Below the pieces are notes generated by a model. It saw nothing but the letters and a program-made list of their open reading frames with translations. It had not been told where the DNA came from and ran no database searches. This document shows positions 43,174 to 55,582 of a stretch of DNA of 64,000 nt, piece by piece. Source of the stretch: Bigelowiella natans CCMP2755. Its lineage: Eukaryota > Cercozoa > Chlorarachniophyceae. Position 1 is the first letter of the stretch; each line of letters begins with the position of its first letter. The position numbers and the translations under genes were made by a program. Where the stretch lies: positions 10,001-74,000 of the forward strand of contig ADNK01000816.1 in the NCBI GenBank assembly GCA_000320545.1, given 5' to 3'.

Positions 43174-44677
43174 CATGTATGTGGTTATAAGGTGAAAAGC
43201 ATCTTCTCCCCCTCCTCGCCTTCCTCCCAATGAAGCGAAACAGATGTGCCTCAGAATGGGTTTGTATGCACCACTTTCCTCATCAGCGAGCCAGCAGCCA
43301 GCTAGCTACCCACTCACCTTTGGATCACTTGATCCAGCCATGTGTGCACTTTGCTGTCAAACTCCGCATAGTCCTTGGGGGAGCCTATGATGAGCCTCCT
43401 CAAGACGATAGTGTGGTACTGTCTATACCAATTGTGCACGAAGAAATCCGAGAATCGAAAGATGGCCACGCCGGTGTTGCCAAGCGTCTCGCACACGCCT
43501 AACGGTTCGCCAGCCCCCTGACACACGAATAATGAAACCCCCCATAAGTGAAATCACCAGAAGTAAAAGGAGGGCCTGCCTGCCTCCTCCCCATCATAGT
43601 ATTAGTCCACACTACATGAATGAGTCAGCACCTTGACTAGGAACGCGACATGGTTATATTCCATGCACATAGCGCCTCTGATTCCGGCGTTGGCGCATCC
43701 GCGAGTCGAGAAGAGCAGCACGTCGCCGGTGTTTCCCGTCTCCATCACAGATTGGAACGACACGGTAATTCTGCTACCTCCAAGGGAGCAGTTTGCCTCC
43801 CTGGCGATACCCGTCGCCTCATCGTGATGGCCCTCCCCACCTGATGATGATAATGATGATGATGATGCTGATGCTGAGGATGATGTTGATACCGGTAGGT
43901 TTATGAGGGGGGGGAGGGGGAGCAAGTTTAACACGCGCAATTTTTGCTGAAACAGATACCTGCTCCTGTTGGATCGTTGTTGTCTTCGCCGATCGTGCTC
44001 GCTTGAGTCATCATCTCACATGTGTAAGGCCGGTGCCAAATCACTGATTCTTTCCTGTCGGGTTCGCCAATGCTGCCGCCCTTTGTCGCCGATGATCCCT
44101 TCATCTATGCAGCATGTATCATCACCCAGAGGAGAGTCACACTCATTAAAAGGTATGGGGGAGCTTGCAAGGAGATAAAATATATTGGTATGTAAAAGCC
44201 ACCAGCGGCCCACACTGTATCTCCCTAATGGTGAGACATAAGGATATTCTTGGTCTACTAACAGTAGTGGTGATTAGATGATGAAGAGGGCGATGGCAAG
44301 CAAGTTTATAGTTATTTCACCTGGAGGAGAGACGATATCGTTGCCATAGTACAACGTTGGTGCTGAGATATTCCGCCTCCAAAGGGTGCCGCTGCTGTTG
44401 CCGCCGCTTTATCGTCTTGCCTCGGCGATGCAGCGAGTTCTTTGCCCTTCGTGGACAACGACTGTGTATTCACGTCGTGCAAAGGAGGTAGCGTGCGCGG
44501 CTTCGAAATCGATTCTGTTGAAGTAGATTCTTAAAATCAATGTGTGTGCCCTTTGGTTTGTCGCTCGTGATTGAAAATGAAGAAATACGTGTAGGATTCG
44601 TAGCAAAGCAGGTCAAAGTGGCTTCTGTAGGGCTAGCTGTTTTTAGCAGTAGACTTGTACACGTACAAGTACACGCG

Positions 44678-44719
<42 letters not shown>

Positions 44720-45793
44720 CATGGGCTGTCACCCCACGAGGTGCCAGAAGTGATGTCGTCGACTTCGGTATGTCTATTGATCGAACTACCCGTTTGGCGA
44801 ATTGTTTCCTCGCGTTCTCCTCCTTTCGGGCTCTTCCCCGCTGATATTGTGTTCTTCGGGAGAGAGGGAAAGGGGAAGTATGGGCGTCGACTTGTGCCGC
44901 TCGAGAGCGGCCTTTTGTTAGGCGACCGAACAGGGGAGTCGATGTGTCCGGGAAGGGCGGAGAAGCTGGGCTTTTGGCCTTGGGTTTGATGACTGCTGCT
45001 GTCCTGCATTCCTTCTCTTATATAATCGGATAGAGGCACAGCTTTCCGCATGGCCGGCCTCGACGATCGTTGTTCAGCTGAATTTGGCTGATTGGAGCGA
45101 TTATCAATCGTGTCACTGGTTGCCTCTTCCTGGCTGTAATCCCGCACGCTCTCCGCTTGATTCGTGAGCGTGTTCATGATTGCAATTTTGCTCTGTCGCC
45201 TTTTAAGCATCCTTTCATCCTGTTTGGTATTGTGATCGACATGTATTATTCTAAACTAATTAACATATATTCATTCTGTCGCAACATATATTCTTGAAAG
45301 TGTGTCCGTCCAATTGCATCGTTGCCAGTGCATGCATGGAGCGAATATATTCGCATTGTCACGCATACTACCGAGACAATCTTCTTCCTTGAGCTGTCAG
45401 GAATCGCGAGGATGCTGAGAATAGAGCGCCGAGGGTTCTGAAGCGGCTCTCGTGGGGACACCTTCGAGGCCCTACGCTGCAATCTGGCTCGTAGGTCTAT
45501 GGTGGGCGTTCCATCAATTTTGCTCGGTTTCTGGGGATACAGTACGTATTTGTTTTCAAATTGTGTGTGGAATCAACTCAAATACGCTAGTGTGAACATA
45601 CCCAGGCCTCAGAGATTCCGCAGCAACCTGGCTGTCTCCTCTTCTCATCAACAACGGGTCCCTGAGGACGCTGTTGGCCACGCGTCTTCGATTCTCCTCT
45701 TTCAAGGTCCCCACCTCCACCCCCATCTTTGGCATCTTCTACCGCCTTAACCAGTGTCGTGCACCCTTTTCCGATCTCCGGTGTACTACTCAT
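42731..45793 (-). CDS. Permuted papain-like (C92/NlpC-P60 type) protein
   Basis: Nine exons (45793-45602, 45530-45372, 45219-44733, 44529-44321, 44104-43960, 43840-43632, 43517-43318, 43087-42970, 42886-42731) join in phase to 624 aa. About the first 380 residues are Ser/Pro/charge-rich and probably disordered, with a basic motif (LKRRQSKIAIMN). The C-terminal domain has the circularly permuted papain-like order: NTGDVLLFSTRG, then the catalytic-type His in EYNHVAFLVK, then VCETLG, and later the catalytic-type Cys in RAFFCSELVAATLK. Related YiiX/C92 proteins cleave amide or ester bonds in peptides or lipids, or bind acyl chains; the substrate here is unknown. His and Cys lie on different exons, so they are only seen together after splicing. 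Confidence 0.75.
43130..43167. repeat. (GC/GT)n microsatellite
   Basis: GCGC then GTGT run in an intron of the papain-like gene. Confidence 0.9.
44681..44717. repeat. (CA)n microsatellite
   Basis: CA run in an intron of the papain-like gene, close to the donor at 44732. Confidence 0.9.
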
Positions 45794-45940
45794 TTTGCTG
45801 CAGACCTCGTTACACCCACCAGGGTGGGCTTGAAGTGGTCGCCGAAGATGGCACGAAACCCGTAACGCCCGATCTTACCGAAACGCTTCAATTTGGGGGT
45901 TTTCGTCGCGTGTGACCGTCGTACAACTCGTGGATGCTGC

Positions 45941-45976
<36 letters not shown>

Positions 45977-46265
45977 AAGCCGCAACGATGGGCATCAACA
46001 AAATATCGAGGGAATACCCTGGGTTTTTGGTCCTGCGACGAACGCTGGCTCGGGGACCCATTTAACCGTTAATTTCTCCCTGTAGTTGTGTGGAGCGAAA
46101 ATGTAGGTGATTTCGGCGCATAAATTACTACCGTCTTTTCCTCATTGCGACGTGGATTATTGATTGTCGCACATGTGTTGTCCTAGTGGAGCCTTGCATC
46201 GAATTTCTGTACGGAGAGCCACCATACTCGTACCCCCCTACGACTCCTCCCACCGGCTCTAGAAC
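45794..46265. promoter_or_regulatory. Shared divergent upstream region
   Basis: 472 bp between the ATGs of the papain-like gene (-) and the TMX2-like gene (+). Contains a pure (TTG)n at about 45942-45975. Likely holds both promoters. Confidence 0.45.
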
Positions 46266-47642
46266 ATGTTGCGACGGTCCCCCCGGCGACGGTTGACATC
46301 ACAACGCCTGGCAACTGTATTCATTGCAGCGCTTGTTCTTTCAGCCGCATATATTGCAACGATGCCTCAGATCCCGGGCAAGAATGTGCAGGCCAGCTTC
46401 GGTAATCACTACAAGAGAGACAGCACCATTAACAATATTTTACAAGAGTGGACGCACAAACTATTATCGTTATAAACCACAATCCTTTCCTCCTCCCCAC
46501 TCCCGTGAATTCTGTTCGCGTTGTTGAGAGTACGTGCTTGTTGAATCAAGGTGGCCTGATGCGGGATTCAGACTGGATCTGGCCGCCGGTGGTAATCACG
46601 GCCCTCGCAGGACTGTTGTACTGGAAGTATAGACCGCCAGATATGGGAAATGTTATCGATGTGAGGGATGAGAAGGAGCTCGTCGGTTACATCACGGTCG
46701 CTTTTTGCTCTCTCTACCTCTCTGATTTCATCCTTTTTAAATTGTTTGTTTTTAATAACTTAATATGCAGAGATCTTATGAGAAATGTGATAACATTATA
46801 ACTTAGTAAAGTATTTTGTATCTTATTTGTTCAATTCTATCTTATATGAGCAGAATCCAGAGGGGAAAACAGTCGTAATCGACTTCACAACTGATGCCTG
46901 CCCATATTGTGGGATAATCGCGCCAGTGTAAGTGAGAGAGAGAGAGAGAGAGGGAGAAGAGGGGTGGCAAGGAGGGCGGGAAAAAAAGATATAAGCATCG
47001 AGATGCATCATCATTTCTTGATTTTGCCACTAACTGGATGAAAAATTCGACAATAAACAGCTACGGAAGGCTAAGTAAGCTGCCGAAATATAAGGATAAG
47101 GCTATATTTTTGTCGGTAGGAAGATGATGCAAGTCATATTGATCAGCTTTGCTCAAAGGCATTCAATAACCTATGTTGCAAACAATAAATACATACAGGT
47201 TGACGCGAGGAAGTTCCAGCAAGTGATGGTTGAGGCCGGTGTTCAGGCAACACCGACGTTTGTTTTCTACAAAAACATGAAGGTGGGAGAGAGTGGATCT
47301 TATTATTATGTGTTGTATGCATCGTCTCCTTGCATCGCTAACATTCCATCACATCGTCTTAACTAGGTTGTGCAAAGGATGGCAGGTCCTCCAGCAGATA
47401 AATTGGAGAAGTACTTTGACGCGTTAATACTGTCCCAAAAGAAGACGAAAAAGAAGAAGAATAGCAATAAAGATGCTGCAGTAGCATCAGGAGGTTCCGC
47501 GGCGGCTGGACAAGCAGCCCCCTCTACAAACCCTTCTGTAGATGGAGCGGAAGCTGCAGTCAAAGCTGGTGAGGCAATGCAACCCTCTGTCGCAATAGAG
47601 AGCACCGATGATACAGCTAACGCGGGGAGAGCATCGAAGTAA
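46266..47642 (+). CDS. Thioredoxin-related transmembrane protein (TMX2-like)
   Basis: Six exons (46266-46401, 46551-46681, 46854-46927, 47061-47115, 47199-47282, 47367-47642) join in phase to 251 aa. A basic start precedes a hydrophobic segment (LATVFIAALVLSAAYIAT). A second membrane segment lies near PPVVITALAGLLYW. The thioredoxin fold follows: VVIDFTTDACPYCGIIAPV with active-site CPYC, then VDARKF and the cis-Pro motif QATPTFVFYK. After the fold come a Lys-rich run (KKTKKKK) and an Ala/Ser-rich tail. By analogy with TMX2 it is probably an endoplasmic-reticulum membrane redox protein. The CPYC pair should be redox-active; location is inferred. Confidence 0.8.
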
Positions 47643-48108
47643 GTCAATGTACCCAAGAATCATGAAGCGCCAAGATATTGCCAAAGAAAGGACATCGTTA
47701 GGGCGGTAAAAATAGAATACGGCTGACGTTATACATCAAATTGATTAGCCAAAACCTCGCGAAATAGCAGGATATTACTCGCATGTGGAATGAGGCGTGC
47801 AGCAGGCATAGACGCAGGATGCATGTGTTTTTTAGTACATGCTACTAGTAGGCTACATAGCTAGATCGTACGCAGCTTATGCATTAACAAATGTCTTTGT
47901 CGATCACGACCCTTTTTCTACATGTATTCATTACACCCGTCTGCTCTAGTAGCTAGTAGTGCTGCGTACGCATGCTAGCTAGCTAGGCTCATCTAATGCG
48001 TGCATCTGTTATACGTTGTCGTACGCCCTGCGGACCGACTACATGCTACTAGCCTGCATAGATCGCAACTAGCAGCCAGCTCTCTGATGGGGTACAATGC
48101 CAATGTAT

Positions 48109-48152
<44 letters not shown>

Positions 48153-48383
48153 TCTAATACATACATAGATGGATGTATGTATATAAAGCAATAGGGGGTG
48201 CTATTTCAAGTCACTATTCGACTGGCCGCGTGATGACTGTGCTTGCTGTCATGGCAGACGTGGCATTCAAATCGAAATTCTAAGCAATAGCCACAGAATC
48301 GTGTTTCATCTACATCCGCGGACAACGTACAGAAGCTCAGCGAGAGACGAATACGTTTTTCGCAATGTGGTGAGAGCTCTAAT
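47643..48383. other. Intergenic, convergent 3' ends
   Basis: Contains a long (TA)n at 48112-48147 and GCATGCTAGCTAGC-type words near 47970. No exon supported. Confidence 0.55.
48112..48147. repeat. (TA)n microsatellite
   Basis: About 18 TA units in intergenic DNA. Confidence 0.9.
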
Positions 48384-49426
48384 TTACTCATCATCATCTT
48401 CATCCTCATCCTCATCTTCATCCTCATCCTCATCATCGTCTGCAGGCTATTGTATCATCATACAAAAATATTCAGGTCGCAAGAAAAGTACCAGGTAAGT
48501 GAGTGTTTTACCTTCACTGGGTTTTCGCCGAATACCTTCTTTACAGGCTTTCCTTCAAGAAGAAGATTAAGTTGGTCTTCCATGACGCTCATGTACTGTG
48601 GAGCCGTAGCACCGAGCTCAGAGTGCTGCTGGTGCCAAACAACCTTTCCGCCCTTGATAACGAAGCAGTGGGGAACGCTCAAAATGGCACGCATCTTCAT
48701 AGACAAGGCCTGCTTGATCTTTCCACCCTTGTCGAATGCAATAGCGAACTTGGTTGGGTGTGCGTGTGAGTACTTTTTCTTTGGGTCCTCAATCCATTTT
48801 TTAGCGTAACTAGTGTCTGGATCAGTGGAGAGTCCGACAACGACGAGCTACATTGTTAGCAAAAAGGATCATTAGACAGTGTGTTAGGCATCGTATAATA
48901 AGAGAAATATCAAAAACCAAAAGGTAGGTGGTTCTAAGAGATCTTCTCGTAAATTAAGATGATTTAATTTGACGTTAAAATGGCCTGATTCCCTACCTTA
49001 TCTCCATAACCCTCTGCAAGCTTAGTATACAGGTCAATCTTAGGGTAGCAAGCTTTCTGGAACTGAGCCCATACGAAGAGAACAAGGACTTTGTCTGCAT
49101 TGTGGTGAGGGTAGTCCTTTGCATCAGTCAAATACTCCATTGTTGAAAGGTCCGGAGCCTGGGGGGGACATCAGAATATGAACCATTCGTGTTATTCCAA
49201 CAAACACACACATAGAAAAACAATAGACTATTTGGATTTATTCATGTTTTGACTAATTACGAATGAATTTCGAACAAATAGGACCGTCGTCCCCTGCCTG
49301 TTCTTAAAGAAAGTTTTGTTGAAAATTGCTTACATCCTCGCCGAGAATGCGATCATCATCCCAGGTCTTGAACTTATCCTTTCCTTTAATTTTATCCGGC
49401 TCGAACAAACGCTTTCCCTCCGACAT
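48384..49426 (-). CDS. Redoxin-family protein with acidic tail
   Basis: Four exons (49426-49334, 49158-48997, 48847-48512, 48446-48384) join in phase to 217 aa. The thioredoxin-like fold is shown by KVLVLFVWAQFQKACYPKI, VVVGLSTDP, the cis-Pro segment SVPHCFVIKGGKVVW and a C-terminal helix. At the usual CxxC the first Cys is replaced (FQKAC), leaving one active-site-like Cys, with a second Cys next to the cis-Pro region (PHC). It may act as a one-Cys redoxin or a non-redox chaperone. The last exon encodes an almost pure Asp/Glu tail (PADDDEDEDEDEDE...) from a GAT/GAG microsatellite. It starts MSEGKRL and has no signal peptide, so it is probably cytosolic. Confidence 0.75.
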
Positions 49427-50185
49427 GATACTTCTTCTCTGCGAGTGGGAAAAAGCAAATGTGAACCTTCCGTCATCGAAATTTCGTTGCATTCCGAAAT
49501 TGCAACACGCATGAACATAGTCTTGATGACAACTTCTCATTTTCCCTTCCCCTTATTCCCCCCTCGCATAGGGTCGATGAAATAGTGCAAGAAGATCTTT
49601 CCAAAATTATGAAATAGAATGAATCGGTGGAAGAAAGGGTGGGGGGGGCAGAAGTCCGTGCCTGGTGGTAGAGAACCTTCACGTATTCAGAATATGACTG
49701 CTGCAGCGCAATTTCATTTAAAAGAAATCCCCTAATATTTTGCCTATTTTCGACCGTACCAGCGGATAAACAACACTTTTCTCGGTACATCTTCGAATGA
49801 CACGCGCCATATTTGTTACTGGAAAGCGTGCAAGATGAATAAGATATATATGTGTTACCTAATGTGGACAGCAAATCTCAAAAATGTGATATTTTAGCAA
49901 GAATAAAAGGAGAAAAGGTAAAAATAAGGTAAATCAGGCCAGAGCGAGCATCGTATCTGAGTGCACAGGAGCTGGGGTTTGAACATACGAACAAAAAGGG
50001 GTAATTGCTTGGGGTTGAGTTGATCCGACATCGTGGAAGTCAAGACGTAGGTTCGCTGCAAAAGAAGGCGCAAAAATTCTCCGGAGGAACTACACAGCTG
50101 TCGTCGGTGGGTGTTATCCTGCGAATATCTTTGAAAATAAATGTCATGCATTTTATACTTACGTCAAACTTCAAAAACTAAATAA
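49427..50185. promoter_or_regulatory. Shared divergent upstream region
   Basis: Between the redoxin gene (-) and the DnaJ-X gene (+). Overlapping minus-strand open frames lack splice support and recognisable composition. Confidence 0.4.
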
Positions 50186-51888
50186 ATGGCGGCTGTACCT
50201 GGCCGTATCCGGAGGGCGTCCCGGATGGATGAAAGGAAGAAGCTGAAGGAGTCACCTCTGTTGAGATCAAGGTCCGACCAGCGACACATGTGGATGGAAT
50301 TCGACTAAACTCATAATAAAACTCTTCCAGTTCCATTGGCGTCGATTCAATGGATTTCATCACTCTTATTCCAAAGATGATGACGTGCCCACGAATTGAA
50401 TACCTCATCTCTTATGTAGTCCTGTTTTTTAGTCATCTTTCCACATCCACATGTATTCTATCAGGTATATGTTTGTAGATGGAGAAGAAGTCATCGACTG
50501 CGCCAACAACCAAATGGTAAGTGACCCCCGAATATGCTCTACTTTGCCATTGATGCGGGACATAGAATCGACAGTAATCCAAGGGGAAGAGAAGTAATAT
50601 GATACACAATTCTTATGTTCATAGATGGGAGCTTGGGTAGAGGATCCGACATACGATTGCGTTATTGTAACGTCGTACGCACTCGCTCGAATTCAAAACG
50701 GAAAGGTAGAATGGCGCATGCATGTTTCAGATGCGTAAGTAGTGGCAGCAAGTAGTACTAGAAGTAGCAAAAACAGTGACACTTAAAGTCGTAGTAGTCG
50801 TTGTAGTAGTAGTTGTTGTTTTTTTTGTTTGTTGTTGAGGGGGAGGAGGAGGAGGAGGAGGAGGAGGAGGAGGAGGAGGAGGATTAAAGAACAAGTGAGC
50901 GTATGGAAACTCGATGATTCATGCGCGATTATACACATCAAACACCCCTTAGCTAAATCTGCGAATCGACAAAGAAAATGTTCTTGGCGTCTGGATGACT
51001 CGTCAGTCAACGGTGTCTCGCCCTCAGGTCAATCAACCGTCGGTTCCCATGAGAATCATGTTGCATCCACTGCTGAGCTTTCCCCTGATGGAAATACATC
51101 TTCGTGTTTGCGTGCTTCGCATAATTGACTGCTGACAGCTTCATGTCGGCTTGACTGATGGCCGGACCCGAAAAATTGAAATCCGATTGCTCGACGACTG
51201 CAAGCGAATCGGCGGGATCGTGTACCGCTGGGGCAAAGATAACTACGTCCCGCGGTACCGCACCGCCAAGAAACACCGTGAGGTATCCGTGACGAAGATC
51301 CGAATGGAAGGCGCAGATTTGGGGTTCATGATCCCCGGTGCGGTGGTGTGGAAGGACCGTGAATACGGTACTAAATTGTTGTGGTGGCGGTGGTTGCAAG
51401 CTCCTGTCACTCTAGTTTGATTCACTTTGTGCAGTCTCATCACCATTCATTTAGCCATGCATGGTCTGGGACTCTACCCCTCCCCCAATCACCCTTCAAA
51501 TCCCTCAAAACCTCAAGCAGTCCCCCCCTTTCCCTTGTCAAAATATATCGTCGTCGTCCAGTCTTCTCACAGGTCCCAGATGTAATGAGCGCAGGCGTGC
51601 ATCTTCGGCTCCCCCACCGAGCGTTCCGCAGGGGACACGTACCCGTGGTAGAAGTGGATGAACCTGCGGCCTTGTTCGTAATATTCGAACTCCCAGGGAC
51701 GTCTTTGACAAGCAGGGGTGATGATGACAACAGGTCCGGTGGCTTTGGCACATCACTTCCCAGGAAAGGATGGCAGAAGCTTGCGGGCAAGGCTCCGAAG
51801 ATCTTAGGGCCCAAGTATGGCGACAAGCAGCAGGTGGTATACTTCAAGGTCGTAGAACCTGGCAAGGTATTTCATAAGCACACAAACA

Positions 51889-51924
<36 letters not shown>

Positions 51925-52984
51925 CGCACACTAAATATACGGTGTAAATAATGGTGAGTACTTGCCCCCTACATAATTGTACAAACATTATTGTGTGTTT
52001 TCGGGTGGGGAGGGGATGGGTATAATAATAGGTGTGTCATTTGCATGTACTAATGCATCATCTCTTTGTACGCGCTTGGTTCAGATATCCCTGCCAAAAA
52101 TCGCAACCACGGATACATGTGCCTCCATTGTCGCAAAGTTCGGCCTCAACGGCGCCCCCCCTCCAAAACCCGAGGCTGCTGTGAAGGAGGAAAAGGCTAG
52201 GAGCAAAGAGCATGGCTACAAATCAAGCTCAGTCGAAGCCGAGAATACGAAGAAGTCCCCCACGCAGGAGAGCTCTCTGGTTGTCATTAACGACTCGGAC
52301 GCCAAGAGGCAGGCGTCATCATCATCGTCGTCATCATCATCATCATCGCATCCTACCACGATAGGTGGTGAGCCCCCCCCCAGCCGCAGCGGCAGTGGCG
52401 AACAGGGACGGCAGCAGGTATCATCAGAGCAGAAGAGCAGTGAGAAGGATGGCGGGGGCGAAATGGTGGCCAAGCAAGCGGCCGCAGCCATAGGAATGTC
52501 GAAGCCGAAGCACCTTGGAGACGGCATCGTCTCCGGACTTAAAACTACTGGGACGGGCGTTCTCCTGGGGCTGGGGTACCTCTGTTACGCGCCATACGCG
52601 GGGGCAAAGGAGGACGGCATTAAGGGCTTTGGAGTTGGGCTGGCCAAAGGAGTGGCGGGGGTGGTGGCTGCCCCCGTCGTAGGCACGTTGATGGGGGTAG
52701 GCCAAATCCTCAGGGGGGCCGTCAACACGCCTGGGGCCGTCTCGGCTGGAATCGTAATGATATGCTGCCACCGCAATAATGCCGCACTCCTCTGCTCACA
52801 CGAAAGAAGAAGAAGAAGAAGAAGAAGAAGAAAATGATGATGATGATGAAGAAGGAGAAGAAGAAAGAGAGGAACACGATGATGATGATGATGATGATGA
52901 ATATAACGGACACCAAAATTAATTGGGCGAAACATTTGCATGATGATGAGAAGGACAAGGGAAATCAGCCGCTCGCTCCACACC

Positions 52985-53018
<34 letters not shown>

Positions 53019-54403
53019 TCATTTATCATCATTATCACAGGAGGGGAAAATATGGGACCCTAAGAGCGAGGAGTGGGTGACCCCAACGCCCTACAACCTT
53101 ATGGAGAACTACTACCAAATTCTTGACCGAAAAGAGGAGGAGGAAAAGGCGGCCAACGAAGGCGATGGCGGCAGGTTGCTTGGTAGTAGGAAGGTCAAAG
53201 AGACAAAGCTCTACGAGGTGCTGGGTGTCAACACGAATGCGACGCAGAAGCAAATCAGGAAGGCTTACTATAAAGAAGCGCTCAAGGTAAAAAATGCACT
53301 CTTTTCCCTCCTAATTCTTACCTCCCCCCCTCTCATTCTCTCTTTTCTCTTCCCCCTTCCAGAAGCTCCCTACACACACACGTAATCGTTCCTGCGACTG
53401 AGGCTTTGATCATCCCCCTCCCCAATCCTGCTAATTCCTTCCATTCTCTACCCAGTCGCATCCAGACAAAAACCCTGACAATCCAGAAGCGAAGACGCGT
53501 TTTCAACTTCTCAGCAAAGCATACCAGGTACAAAGGGACCACCGTGGATGATGATGATGATGATGGTTTATTATCAGTGTTAGTGCATAACTGCTGCTTC
53601 CACTACAAATACCACTACTTAGAAGTAGCTCTACTTGTTGCTTGATCAATTTGTTTGTGGGGGATAGCACTAGAATCATCTTCTTGTTGTCGTTGTTCGG
53701 AAGTAGTAGTAGTAGTAGTAGGAATAGCATTACCATCATCGTTCAAGGACCCACACGGATTGAGTAAGAGCGTAGAAACGAAGAACAGCACACAAGCCGA
53801 TGTTAAAACGCAATCATCCCAACAAGTTCGTTGTATGTTCCCATCTCTCTGTCGACATCCCCCCCCCCCCCTCGCAGGTGCTATCGAACCCGCAGCTGCG
53901 CGCCGACTACGACCGATTCGGGGAGAGCGCCGCGGAGGGCGTGAGATTCGACGTGGTGAGCGCCACGGCCGTCTTCTTCACAGCGCTCTTCGGATCGGAA
54001 CACTTCGAGCCTTTTGTGGGCGAGTTCGCGCTAGGCTCTCGGCTCTCGAAAGTGCTGAGCGGCGTCGATATGGAAGGGGATGGGGAAGGGGGGGCGAGTG
54101 GAGCCGCCGCCGCCGCCGCCTCATCGTCTGCGGAGCTTCTCGGGGATGAAGCGGACGAGAGGGCGCAGCAGGAGCGGCAGGTCAAGTGCGCCGTCAACAC
54201 GCTCGCACTTATCGAGCCCTACGTCAACGGCGAGAAGGAGGGCTTCCAACGGAGTATACGTGAGGTGACGGCAAGGCTTGTCAACGCCCCGTTCGGGGCG
54301 AAGCTCGTCCGAGCTATGGGCCATGCTTATCAGATCGCAGCGGACATGTACCTCGGCTACGAAACCAGCTTCATGGGCGTCAAGGTAGTAGTAGTGCGAG
54401 TAT

Positions 54404-54447
<44 letters not shown>

Positions 54448-55582
54448 GTCGCCATATATAGTGGATGATGATGATGATGATGACAATAGCAACAAAGTAT
54501 GATGGTAGTTATCCTCACAGCCAGCAACTGCACATCTCACTACTACCATTCCTCATCGGCTTTATTTCTCAAAACACCCTCTTCCTAATCTCTTCCTAAT
54601 GACGCAGGGCACGGTAGCTGCCACGTTGAAGAGCGCGCGGAAAATGAAAAAGTCGATATCTCTCGCCACGGAAGGCTTCCACGCGGTCCGAGCCGCGTCT
54701 CGAATAGCGACTTCTGCCGACGCAGGGCATGCTATGTCCCTCAAGGACCCTGCGGTGGACGCGAAGGTGGTCTCCGTTGAGGGGCCTCGCATAACGCGGA
54801 TAGTGAAACTCGAGTCCCAAGACAATATGTATACCGAGCTGCAGATGGATGGAATGGTTGAAAAGATGAGTGTCGTCAAGGCGTTGTCGGGCGCTAACAG
54901 CAGTAGTAGTATTAACAGTAGTAATAGTAAAAGTAATAGTAGTAGTAGTAGTAGTAGTAGTAGTAGCGGGAGAAGGGACGGAATCGTGTTCGAGGAGGGA
55001 AAGAACTACGGGTTCCACAAGCGAGCGATCTGGTGCGACCAAGGGGTTCGAGGCATATTCCGCGTGGTCGTTAACCGCGACCCTGCTGCCGCTACTGACA
55101 AAAAAGAAGACTTTAGCACCCCTATCACCGGTGAAAAAGATGCTGCTGCTAACGAGTACAAGCAGTCGGGAGGAAACAAGAATGACAGCGCCAGCGCTGA
55201 GACAAGTAATGCTGGCGGAGGGGGGGAAGAGATGACCCCAGCTCGCGCTCGTGCGTCTCAGAGGGAATTGGAAAAGTCCCTGCCCGTTTTCCTGAAAGCG
55301 ATGTGGGCGTTCACAGAACTAGACGTGAACGACACAATACACGGCGTGTGTAAAAAGCTGTTCTCGGATGTAGGGGTGGATTCTGTGACCCGGAGGGAGC
55401 GAGCAAAAGGGATAAAGGAGCTTGCGAAGATACTCCTTGAGGCCAAAGCTTCAGGAACAGACAAGGAGTCCAAAGCCGCCCAAGGTCAATTTTCAGGGGA
55501 AGATGCTAAGGGCCACTTTATGAATGCGCTTCAGTTTGCTCTGATGAAAACTACCCAGGAGAACAAGGACGACAGTACGTAG
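50186..55582 (+). CDS. DnaJ-X domain co-chaperone, 1073 aa
   Basis: Ten exons (50186-50271, 50465-50516, 50625-50705, 51139-51367, 51562-51866, 52085-52753, 53041-53286, 53456-53527, 53878-54384, 54608-55582) join in phase. The first ~270 residues form an unknown module starting MAAVPGRIRRASRMDERKK. A Ser homopolymer linker follows, then a Gly-rich repeat region (GIVSGLKTTGTGVLLG; GFGVGLAKGVAGVVAAP). The J domain has LYEVLGVNTNATQKQIRKAY and the HPD triad (SHPDKNPDNPEAKTRF), which stimulates Hsp70 ATPase. The DnaJ-X domain follows (VNTLALIEPYVNGEKEGF; LVRAMGHAYQIAADMYLG). A second Ser run (54900-54965) is a coding AGT microsatellite. Related X-domain proteins act in peroxisomal or mitochondrial import and ER function. 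Its place here is not known. Confidence 0.82.
50841..50884. repeat. (GGA)n microsatellite
   Basis: GGA run in an intron of the DnaJ-X gene. Confidence 0.9.
54412..54444. repeat. (GA)n microsatellite
   Basis: GA run just after the exon 9 donor of the DnaJ-X gene. Confidence 0.9.

Noticed and set aside
52585-53022. Minus-strand ORF with poly-Met and poly-Leu
   Set aside because: Antisense of trinucleotide repeats within the DnaJ-X gene.
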